Part shown: positions 15,944 to 25,079 of the stretch, piece by piece
Numbering within the stretch: the first letter of the stretch is position 1
Layout: the number at the start of each line of letters is the position of its first letter
Source of the DNA: Streptomyces guryensis
GTDB taxonomy: Bacteria > Actinomycetota > Actinomycetes > Streptomycetales > Streptomycetaceae
DNA length: 64,000 bases
Assembly (NCBI RefSeq): GCF_021261325.1
Contig: NZ_JAJSBI010000026.1
Location: forward strand, 1 to 64,000
Direction: 5' to 3'
Made by a program: the position numbers and the translations under genes
The notes under the pieces: generated by a model
The model's input: the letters and a program-made list of their open reading frames with translations, nothing else
Databases searched by the model: none
Told to the model about the DNA's origin: nothing

Positions 15944-17368
15944 ATGTCCAGGGAGCAACGCGGGCCGAACGAAAAACTCGGCACCGTTCTCGCCCTCGCG
16001 GGAATCAGCAACGCAGGACTCGCGCGTCGCGTCAACGATCTTGGCGCTCAACGCGGGTTGACTCTTCGCTACGACAAGACCTCGGTGGCGCGCTGGGTGT
16101 CGAAGGGCATGGTGCCGCAGGGTGCCGCCCCGCACCTCATCGCCGCCGCGATAGGCCAGAAGCTCGGCCGCCCGGTGCCGCTCCACGAGATCGGCCTGGC
16201 GGACGCGGATCCCGCCCCCGAAGTGGGCCTCGCCTTCCCCAGGGACGTAGGACAGGCCGTGCGGTCGGCGACGGAGCTCTACCGTCTCGACCTCGCCGGG
16301 CGCCGGGCCGGCTCCGGCGGCATCTGGCAGTCGCTGGCCGGATCGTTCGCAGTAAGCGCATACGCAACGCCCGCCTCACGGTGGCTGATAACACCGGCCG
16401 ACAGTTCGGTCGCGCGCGAGGCGAACTCCGCCGACGGCTCGGGCGCACCGCTCAAAGTCGGCCACAGCGATGTGCAGAAGCTGCGGGAGGCCGCCGAGGA
16501 CGCCCGGCGCTGGGACTCCAAGTACGGCGGAGGCGACTGGCGTTCGTCGATGGTGCCCGAGTGCTTGCGGGTGGAGGCGGCTCCGCTGCTGCTCGGCGCG
16601 TACTCGGACGAGGTCGGGCGCGCCCTGTTCGGGGCGAGCGCCGAACTGACCCGGCTCGCGGGCTGGATGGCCTTCGACACCGGGCAGCAGGAGGCCGCGC
16701 AGCGGTACTACATCCAGGCCCTGCGGCTGGCCCGGGCCGCCGCGGACGTTCCCCTCGGGGGGTACGTGCTGGCGTCCATGTCGCTTCAGGCGACCTATCG
16801 CGGCTTCGGCGACGAGGGCGTCGATCTCGCGCAGGCCGCACTGGAGCGCAACCGGGGGCTGGCGACCGCCCGCACCATGAGTTTCTTCCGGCTCGTCGAG
16901 GCACGTGCGCACGCGCGCGCGAGTGACGCGCAGGCGGCGGGCGCGGCGCTGCGGGCCGCCGAGGGGTGGCTGGAGCGGGCCCGCGACGGGGACAATGACC
17001 CGTCCTGGCTCGGTTTCTACTCTTACGACCGTTTCGCGGCCGACGCGGCGGAGTGCTACCGCGATCTGAAGGCACCGCGTCAGGTGCGGCGGTTCACCGA
17101 GCAGGCGCTGTCGCAGCCGACGGAGGAGTTCGTGCGGTCGCACGGGCTGCGGCTGGTCGTCTCGGCGGTGGCCGAGCTGGAGTCGGGCAATCTCGATGCG
17201 GCGTGCGAGCAGGGGGTGCGGGCGGTGGAGGTTGCGGGGCGGATCTCGTCCGCGCGGACCACGGAGTACGTGAAGGATCTTCTGCATCGGCTGGAGCCGT
17301 ACGGGGACGAGCCCCGTGTGGTGGAGTTGCGGGAGCGGGCGCGGCCGTTGTTGATGGCCCCGGCGTGA
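15944..17368 (+). CDS. NsdA-like sporulation-associated protein (HTH + TPR)
   Basis: About 474 residues. The N-terminal part (GISNAGLARRVNDLG, DKTSVARWVSKG) resembles an XRE-type helix-turn-helix, and residues ~220-470 form tetratricopeptide-like helical repeats (QEAAQRYYIQALRLARA). The same arrangement occurs in Streptomyces NsdA-family proteins, which affect aerial development and antibiotic production. That family link is from memory of the architecture and the 'sporulation-associated' annotation in this syntenic position. The start at 15944 has GAGGGG six bases upstream. Its divergent neighbour is the asparagine-synthetase-like gene. Confidence 0.85.
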   Translation: MSREQRGPNEKLGTVLALAGISNAGLARRVNDLGAQRGLTLRYDKTSVARWVSKGMVPQGAAPHLIAAAIGQKLGRPVPLHEIGLADADPAPEVGLAFPRDVGQAVRSATELYRLDLAGRRAGSGGIWQSLAGSFAVSAYATPASRWLITPADSSVAREANSADGSGAPLKVGHSDVQKLREAAEDARRWDSKYGGGDWRSSMVPECLRVEAAPLLLGAYSDEVGRALFGASAELTRLAGWMAFDTGQQEAAQRYYIQALRLARAAADVPLGGYVLASMSLQATYRGFGDEGVDLAQAALERNRGLATARTMSFFRLVEARAHARASDAQAAGAALRAAEGWLERARDGDNDPSWLGFYSYDRFAADAAECYRDLKAPRQVRRFTEQALSQPTEEFVRSHGLRLVVSAVAELESGNLDAACEQGVRAVEVAGRISSARTTEYVKDLLHRLEPYGDEPRVVELRERARPLLMAPA

Positions 17369-17420
17369 GGGCTCCCACTCGTCTGCCTGGTTCCTGTGAT
17401 CTCTGGGCCGCAGGTTGTCG

Positions 17421-17460
17421 TGGGTCGCTCGCGCAGTTCCCCGCGCCCCTGAAGGGGCAC
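17421..17460. repeat. Dispersed hairpin repeat (CGCAGTTCCCCGCGCCCCT type)
   Basis: CGCGCAGTTCCCCGCGCCCC followed by TGAAGGGGC is a word found between many Streptomyces genes. GCCCC and GGGGC form a short hairpin with loop TGAA. It lies just after the NsdA-like stop and may work as a weak terminator or processing site. Confidence 0.6.
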
Positions 17461-17514
17461 GTTTGAAGTGGCTGTCAGTGGCGCAGTGCACTATCTAGGC
17501 GGGAGGTGGTGCAG

Positions 17515-18726
17515 GTGCGGCCGGGGATCGCTTACGACTGTGATGTGCTGGTGGTGGGGGGTGGCATCGTCGGGCTGTCCACGGCGTTCGCGATCACGCG
17601 TATCGCGCCGGGGACGCGGGTGACCGTGCTGGAGAAGGAGCCGGGGCCGGCCAGGCACCAGACGGGGCGCAACAGCGGGGTGATCCACAGCGGGATCTAC
17701 TACCGGCCGGGCTCCCTGAAGGCGCGGTACGCGGTGCGGGGCGCCGCCGAGATGGTGAAGTTCTGCGCGGAGTACGGGATCGCGCATGCCGTCACCGGCA
17801 AGCTGATCGTCGCGACGGAGAAGGACGAGCTGCCGCGCCTGCACGCGCTGGTACAGCGCGGGCGGGAGAACGGAATTCCGGTACGGGAGCTGGGCGCCGC
17901 CCAGATCGCGGAGTACGAGCCGCAGGTGCGCGGCCTCGCGGCCATACACGTCGGGACGACCGGGATATGCGACTTCGTGGGGGTCGCCCGGCAGCTGGCC
18001 GAGGCATCCGGGGCGGAGATCCGGTACGGGGCGCGGGTCGAGCGGATCGACCGGCGGCCGGAGCTCGGGGTGGCCGTGCGAACGGCGAGCGGTGAGGTCG
18101 TCCGTGCGCGCGTGCTGGTGAACTGTGCCGGGCTGTACTGCGACGAGGTGGCCTGGCTGACCGGGGACGACCCCGAGATGCGGATCGTGCCGTTCCGCGG
18201 CGAGTACTACGAGCTGGCCCGCCCCGACCTGGTGCACGGCCTGGTGTATCCGGTGCCGGATCCGGCGTTTCCGTTCCTCGGCGTGCACCTCACGCGCGGG
18301 ATCGACGGCGGAGTGCACATCGGGCCGAACGCGGTGCCGGCGCTGGCGCGGGAAGGGTACGGCTGGGGCGTCGTACGGCCGCGGGAGGTGGCGCGGACAC
18401 TGGCCTGGCCGGGAGCGTGGCGGATGGCCGGGCGGCACTGGCGGTACGGGGCCGGTGAGCTGGCGCGGTCGGTGTCCAAGGGGGCGTTCACCAAGGCCGT
18501 ACGACGGCTGCTGCCGGCGGTGACTGCGGACGACCTGGTGCCGACGGCGGCGGGGGTTCGGGCGCAGGCGGTGCTGCGGGACGGGTCGCTGGTGGACGAC
18601 TTTCTGATCAAGGAGGGGGCGCGGGCTGTGCATGTGCTGAATGCGCCCTCTCCTGCGGCGACGGCTTCGCTGCCGATCGGGCGGGAGGTGGCTGGGCGGG
18701 CGTTGGCCATGCTGGGCTCGGTGTGA
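17515..18726 (+). CDS. lhgO: L-2-hydroxyglutarate oxidase (FAD-dependent)
   Basis: About 403 residues of the DAO family. The FAD-binding VLVVGGGIVGLSTAFAI lies at the N-terminus, followed by the family-typical HQTGRNSGVIHSGIYY stretch, and the C-terminal VPTAAGVRAQAVL segment carries the second flavin-contacting region. The enzyme oxidises L-2-hydroxyglutarate to 2-oxoglutarate, repairing a side product of TCA-cycle enzymes. GGGAGG precedes several clustered GTG codons; the one eight bases downstream (17515) is the best spaced. The next gene, trmB, is separated by a dispersed repeat. Confidence 0.88.
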   Translation: MRPGIAYDCDVLVVGGGIVGLSTAFAITRIAPGTRVTVLEKEPGPARHQTGRNSGVIHSGIYYRPGSLKARYAVRGAAEMVKFCAEYGIAHAVTGKLIVATEKDELPRLHALVQRGRENGIPVRELGAAQIAEYEPQVRGLAAIHVGTTGICDFVGVARQLAEASGAEIRYGARVERIDRRPELGVAVRTASGEVVRARVLVNCAGLYCDEVAWLTGDDPEMRIVPFRGEYYELARPDLVHGLVYPVPDPAFPFLGVHLTRGIDGGVHIGPNAVPALAREGYGWGVVRPREVARTLAWPGAWRMAGRHWRYGAGELARSVSKGAFTKAVRRLLPAVTADDLVPTAAGVRAQAVLRDGSLVDDFLIKEGARAVHVLNAPSPAATASLPIGREVAGRALAMLGSV

Positions 18727-18778
18727 GGCTTGCCCGGCGGCGGGCGGGCCCGCGGCGGAGCCGCTCATGGATGCAGCT

Positions 18779-18876
18779 CGCCCCCGCCGCCCCTCCCCGT
18801 CCCGTCCCTGGGGGCTGCCGCCCCCAGACCCCCGTTTTCGGCCTGAACGGCCTCGTCCTCAAACGCCGGACGGGCT
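18779..18876. repeat. Dispersed Streptomyces intergenic repeat, copy B
   Basis: A GGGGGCTGCCGCCCCCAGAC hairpin block is followed by the core CTGAACGGCCTCGTCCT and CAAACGCCGGACGGGCT. It has the same orientation and layout as copies A and C. It lies between lhgO and trmB and can form a strong stem, so it may end lhgO transcription. Confidence 0.8.
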
Positions 18877-18950
18877 CTAAGGCCGTGACCGGCGCTCAGG
18901 GATGCCACCCGGGCTGAGAGGTGGCTGCACCCCGTAAAATCGACCCCACT

Positions 18951-19790
18951 GTGTCTGACTCCCTCAATACCCCCGAAGCCCCCCGCCCCGCCCGCTCGGT
19001 CCCCGGTGGGTCGATCCGGCATAGCCGGGCCAAGGGTGAGCCCCGGTTTCCGGACGGGCCGAAGGCCGATCCTGCCGGGTCGCACTTCGAGCGGCGGATC
19101 CGGAGTTTCCAGCCGCGGCGGAGCCGGGTGACCGCGGGGCAGGCGGATGCGCTGCAGCGGCTGTGGCCCAAGTGGGGGCTGGACATCGACGGACAGCAGA
19201 CCATCGATCTCGGGGACCTGTTCGGGAACGGCAACCCCGTCGTGCTCGAGATCGGGTTCGGGATGGGGGAGGCCACCGCACAGATGGCCGCCGCGGCCCC
19301 GGACACGAACATCCTCGCCGTCGACGTGCACACCCCGGGGCAGGGGAATCTGCTCAACCTCGCCGACCACGACGGGCTGTCCAACGTCCGGGTGGCCAAC
19401 GGGGACGCGATCATCCTGCTGCGCGAGATGCTCACCGCGGATTCGCTGGACGGGCTGCGGGTCTATTTCCCTGATCCGTGGCCGAAGAAGCGGCATCACA
19501 AGCGGCGGCTGATCCAGCCGGAGTTCCTCGACCTCGCCGCGGCCCGGATCAGGCCCGGCGGCATCGTGCACTGCGCGACCGACTGGGAGCCGTACGCCGA
19601 ACAGATGCTCGAAGTGCTGACGGCGCATCCCGAGTTCGAGAACACGCAGCCAGAGGGCGGTTTTGCGCCCCGTCCCGACTTCCGGCCGCTGACCCGTTTC
19701 GAGGGCCAGGGACTGGACAAGGGACATGTCGTGAACGACCTGCTCTTCCGTCGCGTACAGCACCACAACCAGCCCCCCACCGGCGCCTGA
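18951..19790 (+). CDS. trmB: tRNA (guanine-46-N7)-methyltransferase
   Basis: About 279 residues. The SAM-binding motif VLEIGFGMGEAT and the TrmB signature YFPDPWPKKRHHKRRL are both complete. It methylates G46 in the variable loop of tRNA. The ~70-residue N-terminal extension is usual in actinobacterial TrmB. I chose the GTG at 18951: TAAAAT at about 18936-18941 could be a -10 box seven to ten bases before it, giving a leaderless mRNA. The GTG at 18921 (VAAPRKIDP) is the alternative. A 6-base inverted repeat (GCCACC at 18904, GGTGGC at 18920) lies just upstream. Confidence 0.93.
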   Translation: MSDSLNTPEAPRPARSVPGGSIRHSRAKGEPRFPDGPKADPAGSHFERRIRSFQPRRSRVTAGQADALQRLWPKWGLDIDGQQTIDLGDLFGNGNPVVLEIGFGMGEATAQMAAAAPDTNILAVDVHTPGQGNLLNLADHDGLSNVRVANGDAIILLREMLTADSLDGLRVYFPDPWPKKRHHKRRLIQPEFLDLAAARIRPGGIVHCATDWEPYAEQMLEVLTAHPEFENTQPEGGFAPRPDFRPLTRFEGQGLDKGHVVNDLLFRRVQHHNQPPTGA

Positions 19791-19860
19791 AGCCCCACGG
19801 CCCTGCGGGCAATCCGAAGTACCGTCGCGGGCGGCGCCCTCCCTCGTTAGGGTCAATGCC

Positions 19861-21180
19861 GTGGCCACCTTTCCCCCGTACCCGACGCATCCGCCACACC
19901 CCGGCAGCCCGGCCGGCGGTGCGCTCGGGCACGCTCACTGGTGGCAGCGCAGATCAGTGCGGTACGGCGCGCTCTGCACGCTGCTCGCCCTCTCCGGCCT
20001 CGTCATCCTGGCCATGGTGCGCGAACAGACCGGCACCGAAGGGTTCCTGGTGGGGCTCGGGCTGGCCGTTCTGCCCGTGCCGCTGCTCCTGGCGGCCTTC
20101 CGCTGGCTCGACCGCGTCGCGCCCGGCCCCTGGCGCAACCTGCTGTTCGCGTTCGCCTGGGGGGCCTGCGCGGCGGCGCTGATAGCGATCGTCGCCAACA
20201 GCTTCGCCACGAAGTGGATAGCGACGGCCACCGCCGACCCGTCCAGCGCGGACACCCTCGGCGCGACCGTCATAGCGCCCATAGTCGAGGAGTCCTCGAA
20301 GGCGGCCGCCGTGCTGCTCGTCTTCCTGTTCCGCAGACGGGACTTCACCGGGATCGTCGACGGCGTCGTCATAGCCGGTGTCACCGCCACCGGCTTCGCG
20401 TTCACCGAGAACATCCTCTACCTGGGCACCGCCTTCGGCACCGACCAGCTCACCGGCGACCGCGGCATCGCCTCCGTCACCGCGGCGACGTTCTTCGTGC
20501 GCATCATCATGTCCCCGTTCGCGCACCCGCTGTTCACCGTCCTCACCGGCATCGGCTTCGGCATCGCCGCGCTCTCCGCGGAACGCCAGCACCTGCGGCG
20601 CGTCCTCGTCCCGCTCTGCGGACTGCTGCTCGCGATGAGCATGCACGCGATCTGGAACGGCTCCTCGAACTTCGGCGAGTACGGCTTCTTCGCGGTGTAC
20701 GCCGCCTTCATGGTCCCCGCGTTCGGCCTGCTGACCTGGCTGGTCATCTGGACCCGCCAGCGCGAACTGCGCACCGTGCGCGAGGAGCTGCCCGCCTACG
20801 CCGTCGCCGGCTGGCTCACCCCCGCCGAGCCCTACGCCCTCGGCTCGATGCGGGCGCGCCGGCTCGCCCGCGAACACGCCGCCCACCACCTCGGCAAGCC
20901 CGCCGCCCGGGCGGTCGCACAGTACGAGGCGTACGCGACCTCCCTGGCCTTCCTGCGGCACCGGGGCCGGCGTGGCCGCGCCGGCGCCGACTTCGTCGTC
21001 AGGGAACGGGAGTTGCTGCACGAGCTGTGGCGGCGCCGTGAGGTGGCGCGCCCGGCGCTGGACCACGCGGCGCGGATGACGGCGCCCCCGACGCCGGTGA
21101 CGGCACCGCCCTGGCCGGTGTACGGGGCGTACGGGTACCCGGCGGTGCCGAATCCCGCGTACAACCCGTACCGGTCGTAG
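19861..21180 (+). CDS. PrsW-family intramembrane metalloprotease-like protein
   Basis: 439 residues with about eight hydrophobic helices between residues 33 and 315. All four motifs of the PrsW/CAAX-like family are present: E143-E144 (PIVEESSKAA), E183 (FTEN), H222 (AHPLFTVLTG) and H262 (MHAIWN). In Bacillus, PrsW makes the site-1 cut in an anti-sigma factor; the substrate here is unknown. A soluble, basic C-terminal tail of about 130 residues follows, ending in a Pro/Tyr/Gly-rich stretch. GTG start, 70 bases after trmB, so possibly the same transcript. It is convergent with the aldo/keto reductase. Confidence 0.87.
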   Translation: MATFPPYPTHPPHPGSPAGGALGHAHWWQRRSVRYGALCTLLALSGLVILAMVREQTGTEGFLVGLGLAVLPVPLLLAAFRWLDRVAPGPWRNLLFAFAWGACAAALIAIVANSFATKWIATATADPSSADTLGATVIAPIVEESSKAAAVLLVFLFRRRDFTGIVDGVVIAGVTATGFAFTENILYLGTAFGTDQLTGDRGIASVTAATFFVRIIMSPFAHPLFTVLTGIGFGIAALSAERQHLRRVLVPLCGLLLAMSMHAIWNGSSNFGEYGFFAVYAAFMVPAFGLLTWLVIWTRQRELRTVREELPAYAVAGWLTPAEPYALGSMRARRLAREHAAHHLGKPAARAVAQYEAYATSLAFLRHRGRRGRAGADFVVRERELLHELWRRREVARPALDHAARMTAPPTPVTAPPWPVYGAYGYPAVPNPAYNPYRS

Positions 21181-21198
21181 GACATCAGGCGGCGACGG

Positions 21199-22149
21199 TC
21201 AGGCAGACGCTTCCGTCAGGCGCGTGACCTCGGCCTCGGTGAGCGTCAGCTCGCCCACCGCCAGCAGTGCCGGCAGCTGCTCCACCGTCCGCGCGGACGC
21301 GATCGGGGCGGCGACCGTCGGCCGGGCCGCGAGCCAGGCCAGGGCGACCGTGGCGACCGGGGCGTCGTGGGACCGGGCGATCCCGTCCAGGGCGGTCAGG
21401 ACCCGCTGCCCGCGCTCGGACTCCAGGTGCTTGGCCGCGCCGCCCGCCCGTGGGCTGTCGACCTTCGTGCCGGGCCGGTACTTGCCGGTGAGGAAGCCGG
21501 AGGCGAGGGCGTAGTAGGGGACGGCGGCCAGGCCGTAGCGCGCGGCCAGGTCCTGCAGCTCGCCCTCGTAGGTGTCGCGCGAGACCAGGTTGTAGTGGGG
21601 CTGCAGGGCCACGTACTTGGCCAGGCCCTCGCGGTCGGAGAACTCCAGGGAGGCGCGGAGCCGGTCGGGTGTGATGTTGGAGGCGGCGATGTGCCGCACC
21701 TTGCCCGCCCGCACCAGCTCGTCGAGCGCGCCGATGATCTCCTCGACCGGCACCTCGGGCTTGTCGAAGTGGGTGTAGTAGAGGTCGATGTGGTCGGTGC
21801 CGAGACGGCGCAGGGAGGCGTCGGCCGCGGCCTTGATGTTGGCGGCGGACAGGCCCTGGAACTCGGGGTGCTGGCTGACCTTGGTCGCGATCACCACGTC
21901 CTCGCGGTTGCCGCGCGCCTTCACCCACTTGCCGATGATCGTCTCGGACTCGCCGCCCTTGTTGCCTTCGGCCCACGCCGAGTAGGCGTCGGCGGTGTCG
22001 ACGAAGTTGCCGCCGGCGGCCGCATAGGCGTCGAGCACGGCGAAGGAGGCGGCCTCGTCGGCGGTCCAGCCGAAGACGTTGCCGCCCAGGGAGAGCGGGA
22101 AGACCTCCAGGCCGGAGGAGCCGAGCTTGCGCAGAGAAGGGGAAGTCAT
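21199..22149 (-). CDS. Aldo/keto reductase
   Basis: 316 residues with a (beta/alpha)8 fold typical of NAD(P)H-dependent AKRs. The catalytic set is visible: Asp and Tyr in FVDTADAYSAWAEG, Lys in VVIATKVSQH, and His at the end of the IDLYYTHFD strand. The C-terminal cofactor loop is IASARTVEQL. The physiological substrate is unknown. ATG start close to a conserved TSPSLRKLGSSGLEV N-terminus. It stands alone, convergent with the PrsW gene. Confidence 0.93.
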   Translation of the reverse strand: MTSPSLRKLGSSGLEVFPLSLGGNVFGWTADEAASFAVLDAYAAAGGNFVDTADAYSAWAEGNKGGESETIIGKWVKARGNREDVVIATKVSQHPEFQGLSAANIKAAADASLRRLGTDHIDLYYTHFDKPEVPVEEIIGALDELVRAGKVRHIAASNITPDRLRASLEFSDREGLAKYVALQPHYNLVSRDTYEGELQDLAARYGLAAVPYYALASGFLTGKYRPGTKVDSPRAGGAAKHLESERGQRVLTALDGIARSHDAPVATVALAWLAARPTVAAPIASARTVEQLPALLAVGELTLTEAEVTRLTEASA

Positions 22150-22257
22150 GGTCTACGTCAACGCCCGCCCCGGAGGCCGGTCTTCCGCAACGGGCGCAAA
22201 GATCCCGTAAACAAGCGGATTACGGCACTCCGGGTACGGACGGAGAACGTACGGGTG

Positions 22258-23283
22258 TCAGGGGTTGAGGCCCTTGCTGCGCAGCCACGGCATCGGGTCG
22301 ATGCCGGTGGCCTGGCCGCCGGGGTGGACCTCGAGGTGGCAGTGCGGGCCGGTCACGTTGCCGGTGGCGCCGACGCGGCCGATGACGTCACCCGTGCTGA
22401 CCTTCTGGCCGACGCTGACGCTGATCGACGACTGGTGGCAGAACCAGAGCTCCGTACCGTCGTCGAGGGTGAGGATCGTGCGGTAGCCGTACGCGCCCGC
22501 CCAGCCGGCCTGTGTGATGGTGCCGGAGTGGATGGCCTTGATGAGCGTTCCCGTGGGGGCGGCGAAGTCGAGGCCCGTGTGGTAGCCGGAGGACCACATG
22601 GAACCGGCCTGACCGAAGGTGCCGGTGATCGTGTACGACACGACCGGCAGCGTGTACTGCTTGGCCAGCTCGGCGAGTTTCACGGCCTCGGCCGCCTTCT
22701 TGGCCGCCGCCTCCGCCTTTTCCTTGGCGGCCTGGGCCTTGGTGGCCGCGTCCTTCTCCGCCTTGGCGGCGGCGTCGTCGATCTGCTTGGCGAGGGCCGC
22801 CTCGGTGGCCGCCTGGCTCTTGCTGTCGATCTGGACCTGCTGCGACTCGGCCTGCGCCATGATCCGGTCGCGCAGCGCCTCACCGGCGCCCTTGGCGCCC
22901 TGCGCGGTGCCCGTGGAGGCCGTACGGACGTCGCTGAGCGCGGTCGCGGAGCCCTTGGGGGCGTCGGAGCCACCGCCGAACACATGGCCGACGGAGGCGA
23001 GATCGGGCATGGAGATCGACACCGGCGGCTTGCCGGTGTTGGCGCTGGCCATGCCGCCCGCGCCGACGGCGGCTATGACACCGACACCCAGAACCGTGGA
23101 GCTGCGGGCGAGTCCCCCGCCGCGCTGCTTGGCGACACGGTGCCGGCCGCGGACCGGGGCGATGGAATCCTCGGTGGGATTCCACTCCTCCCACGGGCCC
23201 TCGTCGGTGCGGCGGACGGCGAAGCCGAAGGGCTCGGTGCTCGGCACGAACGGGGCTGCCGGGGCAGGCGGGTTGGACGCCAC
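22258..23283 (-). CDS. M23 (LytM-type) cell-wall endopeptidase
   Basis: About 341 residues. A basic cytoplasmic-like N-terminus is followed by a hydrophobic export/anchor segment (~62-82), then an Ala/Lys-rich coiled coil (~140-205). The C-terminal zinc peptidase domain has the LytM ligands HTGLD (H-x3-D) and HCHLE (H-x-H). It should cut peptidoglycan cross-links outside the membrane. I chose the GTG at 23283 because AAAGGAG lies nine bases upstream and the ydaO-type riboswitch ends just before it; the longer open frame translates the riboswitch. Confidence 0.92.
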   Translation of the reverse strand: MASNPPAPAAPFVPSTEPFGFAVRRTDEGPWEEWNPTEDSIAPVRGRHRVAKQRGGGLARSSTVLGVGVIAAVGAGGMASANTGKPPVSISMPDLASVGHVFGGGSDAPKGSATALSDVRTASTGTAQGAKGAGEALRDRIMAQAESQQVQIDSKSQAATEAALAKQIDDAAAKAEKDAATKAQAAKEKAEAAAKKAAEAVKLAELAKQYTLPVVSYTITGTFGQAGSMWSSGYHTGLDFAAPTGTLIKAIHSGTITQAGWAGAYGYRTILTLDDGTELWFCHQSSISVSVGQKVSTGDVIGRVGATGNVTGPHCHLEVHPGGQATGIDPMPWLRSKGLNP

Positions 23284-23304
23284 GTGGGCGTGCTCCTTTC
23301 CTTC

Positions 23305-23460
23305 CTTCTCGCCTACCGGGTTAGCTGACGGGTTCGGAGCAGGAAGGTCTCCTACGCGCGTATACCTGCCGTGCTGCCACGACGGCATCCGTGCGATTCA
23401 CCCCAGGGTGGTGGTTCCCCGGTTCCCTTGCGGGATTCGGCGCGTGCGCACGGAGCCGCC
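23305..23460 (-). promoter_or_regulatory. c-di-AMP riboswitch (ydaO/yuaA type)
   Basis: Read on the minus strand, the leader contains the conserved blocks GAATCCCGCAAGGGAACC plus GGGGAACC (23413-23438), GGGGTGAATCG (23394-23404) and GGAGACCTTCCTGCTCCGAA followed by CCCGTCAGCTAACCC (about 23312-23353). This is the characteristic ydaO/yuaA aptamer. These RNAs bind c-di-AMP and, in Streptomyces, precede cell-wall hydrolase genes, usually switching expression off. It ends about 20 bases before the M23 start. The upstream stretch 23470-23600 is A/T richer and should contain the promoter; no consensus -35/-10 was assigned. Confidence 0.93.
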
Positions 23461-23717
23461 TCTTGTGACGGCTGGGACGACCGCGCTGCGTTATCGAACG
23501 TTAATAGACCCGGGGTGCCGATTCCAAGGTCTTCCGCTTGATCATTAACCTTTCCGACCTGGACAGACAGCGCATGAACGGCGAAAAACGGGCGAGTTGA
23601 CCCCGCCTCAGGAATCCCAAGGCATTGACGGTATGTCAGTTGTTATGCGGAGGGGGTTCACCCGATCACACCCGGTCACTTCCAGGAGGGAATGGTGAAG
23701 AGGAACGGTGAAGACGG

Positions 23718-24800
23718 TCAGGGCCGTCGTACGGCGAGCAGCGCCATGTCGTCCGTCGTGGCTTCCCCGGCGTGCCGGTGCACCTCCCGCGCGAGGGTGG
23801 CGAGCAGCGCGGCGGGGTCCTGGAAGAGCCGGCCGGAGAGCCGGTCGGCGGGTTCGAAGAACCGCCCGCGCTCGTCCCGCGCCTCGGACAGCCCGTCGGT
23901 GTACAGCAGCAGCGTGGCCCCGCTGCGGAACGCCGTCTCCTCCGCGCGGTCGGGCCAACTCCCGAAGTCGCCCATGCCGAGCGGCAGGGCGGGCTCACCG
24001 GCGTGCAGGGTGTGCACGATGCCGTCCGGGCACAGCAGCAGCGGGGGCGGGTGGCCGCGGGTGACGATGCGTACGACGCCCTCGCCGTGCGGGAGTTCGG
24101 CGAGGACGGCGGTGGTGAACCCCTCGAACAACTCGATGCCCTCGCGCCGCGCCGCCTCGCGCGCCAGCGCCCGGTCCAGCCTCTGCGCGACCGCCTCCAG
24201 GGTCGCCTCCTGCTCGGCGGCCTCCCGGAACGCCCCGATGACGACGGCCACGGCGGCCACCGCCCCCATCCCCTTCCCCCGTACGTCGCCCACGACCAGC
24301 CGTACGCCGTGCGGGCTGTCCTGCACCGCGTACAGGTCGCCGCCGATGAAGGCGCCCGCCTGCGCGGCCTCGTAGCGTGCCGCGATCGCGAGCCCTCCGA
24401 TCCGCTCGGCCGGCTCGGGCAGCACGGCGCGCTGTGCGGCCTCGGCGATCTCGCGCTGCGAGGCGAGCTCCTCACGGCCGCGGCGGACGAGGAGGTTGAT
24501 GAGAACGGCCAGGACGGCGACCGTCGCCACGGTGACCAGCTCCGTGACCGCCTCGACCTGGAAGAGGATGCCCATCCCGGCGTGGATCGCGGTCACGACG
24601 AGGACGGTCGCGATGCCGGTGAGGACAGTGCCCCGGCGCGCGTAGAGGGGAGCCGCGACCAGGGGCGCGGCGGTGACGAGGGGGCCCGCCGTGAACCGCG
24701 ACGGGGTGAGGTAGTCGTAAAAGGTCCCGCCGACGATCAGCAGCGCCGGGAGCAGCCGCACGAAGGTGCGCGCGTATGAGATCGGCCCCTCCTGCTCCAC
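23718..24800 (-). CDS. Membrane SpoIIE-type PP2C phosphatase
   Basis: 360 residues. Three to four transmembrane segments occupy residues ~12-105, a linker helix follows, and residues ~135-358 are a SpoIIE/RsbU phosphatase with GGDLYAVQDS, VVGDVRGKG and the terminal TTDDMALLAV metal aspartates. Such proteins dephosphorylate STAS anti-sigma antagonists in response to a membrane-sensed signal. No sigma or STAS gene adjoins it. The GTG start has GGAG only about two bases upstream, so the true start may differ by a few codons. It is separated from the M23 riboswitch by about 250 bases. Confidence 0.9.
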   Translation of the reverse strand: MEQEGPISYARTFVRLLPALLIVGGTFYDYLTPSRFTAGPLVTAAPLVAAPLYARRGTVLTGIATVLVVTAIHAGMGILFQVEAVTELVTVATVAVLAVLINLLVRRGREELASQREIAEAAQRAVLPEPAERIGGLAIAARYEAAQAGAFIGGDLYAVQDSPHGVRLVVGDVRGKGMGAVAAVAVVIGAFREAAEQEATLEAVAQRLDRALAREAARREGIELFEGFTTAVLAELPHGEGVVRIVTRGHPPPLLLCPDGIVHTLHAGEPALPLGMGDFGSWPDRAEETAFRSGATLLLYTDGLSEARDERGRFFEPADRLSGRLFQDPAALLATLAREVHRHAGEATTDDMALLAVRRP

Positions 24801-24861
24801 CTCTCCAGGTTTCCCTGGACGGGCGCGCGGGGCGAGCCGGATGGCCCGACCGGGGGAAACA

Positions 24862-24900
24862 CTCAGGGCCGGAGTCCAGTGACTGGACTCCGGCCCTGAG
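24862..24900 (-). terminator. Strong hairpin terminator of tRNA-fMet
   Basis: Perfect 18-base arms, CTCAGGGCCGGAGTCCAG and its complement, with loop TGA. It lies seven bases beyond the 3' end of the tRNA gene. There is no U-run, which is usual in Streptomyces. The hairpin is symmetrical and so could also end transcripts from the other strand. Confidence 0.85.
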
Positions 24901-24907
24901 CCTTGAG

Positions 24908-24981
24908 TAGCGGGGACAGGATTTGAACCTGCGACCTCTGGGTTATGAGCCCAGCGAGCTACCGAGCTGCTCCACCCCGCG
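24908..24981 (-). tRNA. Initiator tRNA-Met (CAT)
   Basis: A 74-base cloverleaf. The anticodon loop is CTCATAA, and three consecutive G-C pairs (GGG/CCC) flank the loop, the hallmark of initiator tRNA. Acceptor bases CGCGGGG pair with CCCCGC, with an unpaired C1-T72, another initiator feature. T-loop TTCAAAT. CCA is not encoded. Confidence 0.97.
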
Positions 24982-25079
24982 TCGTTGTGTAACCAGCATA
25001 CGCCATCCGCGGGGCTGTCTGCGCCAGGGTTTGTCTCCGCCTCCGTTCACCTGCGTTTTCCGGGTCCGGAGGGCCTGCG

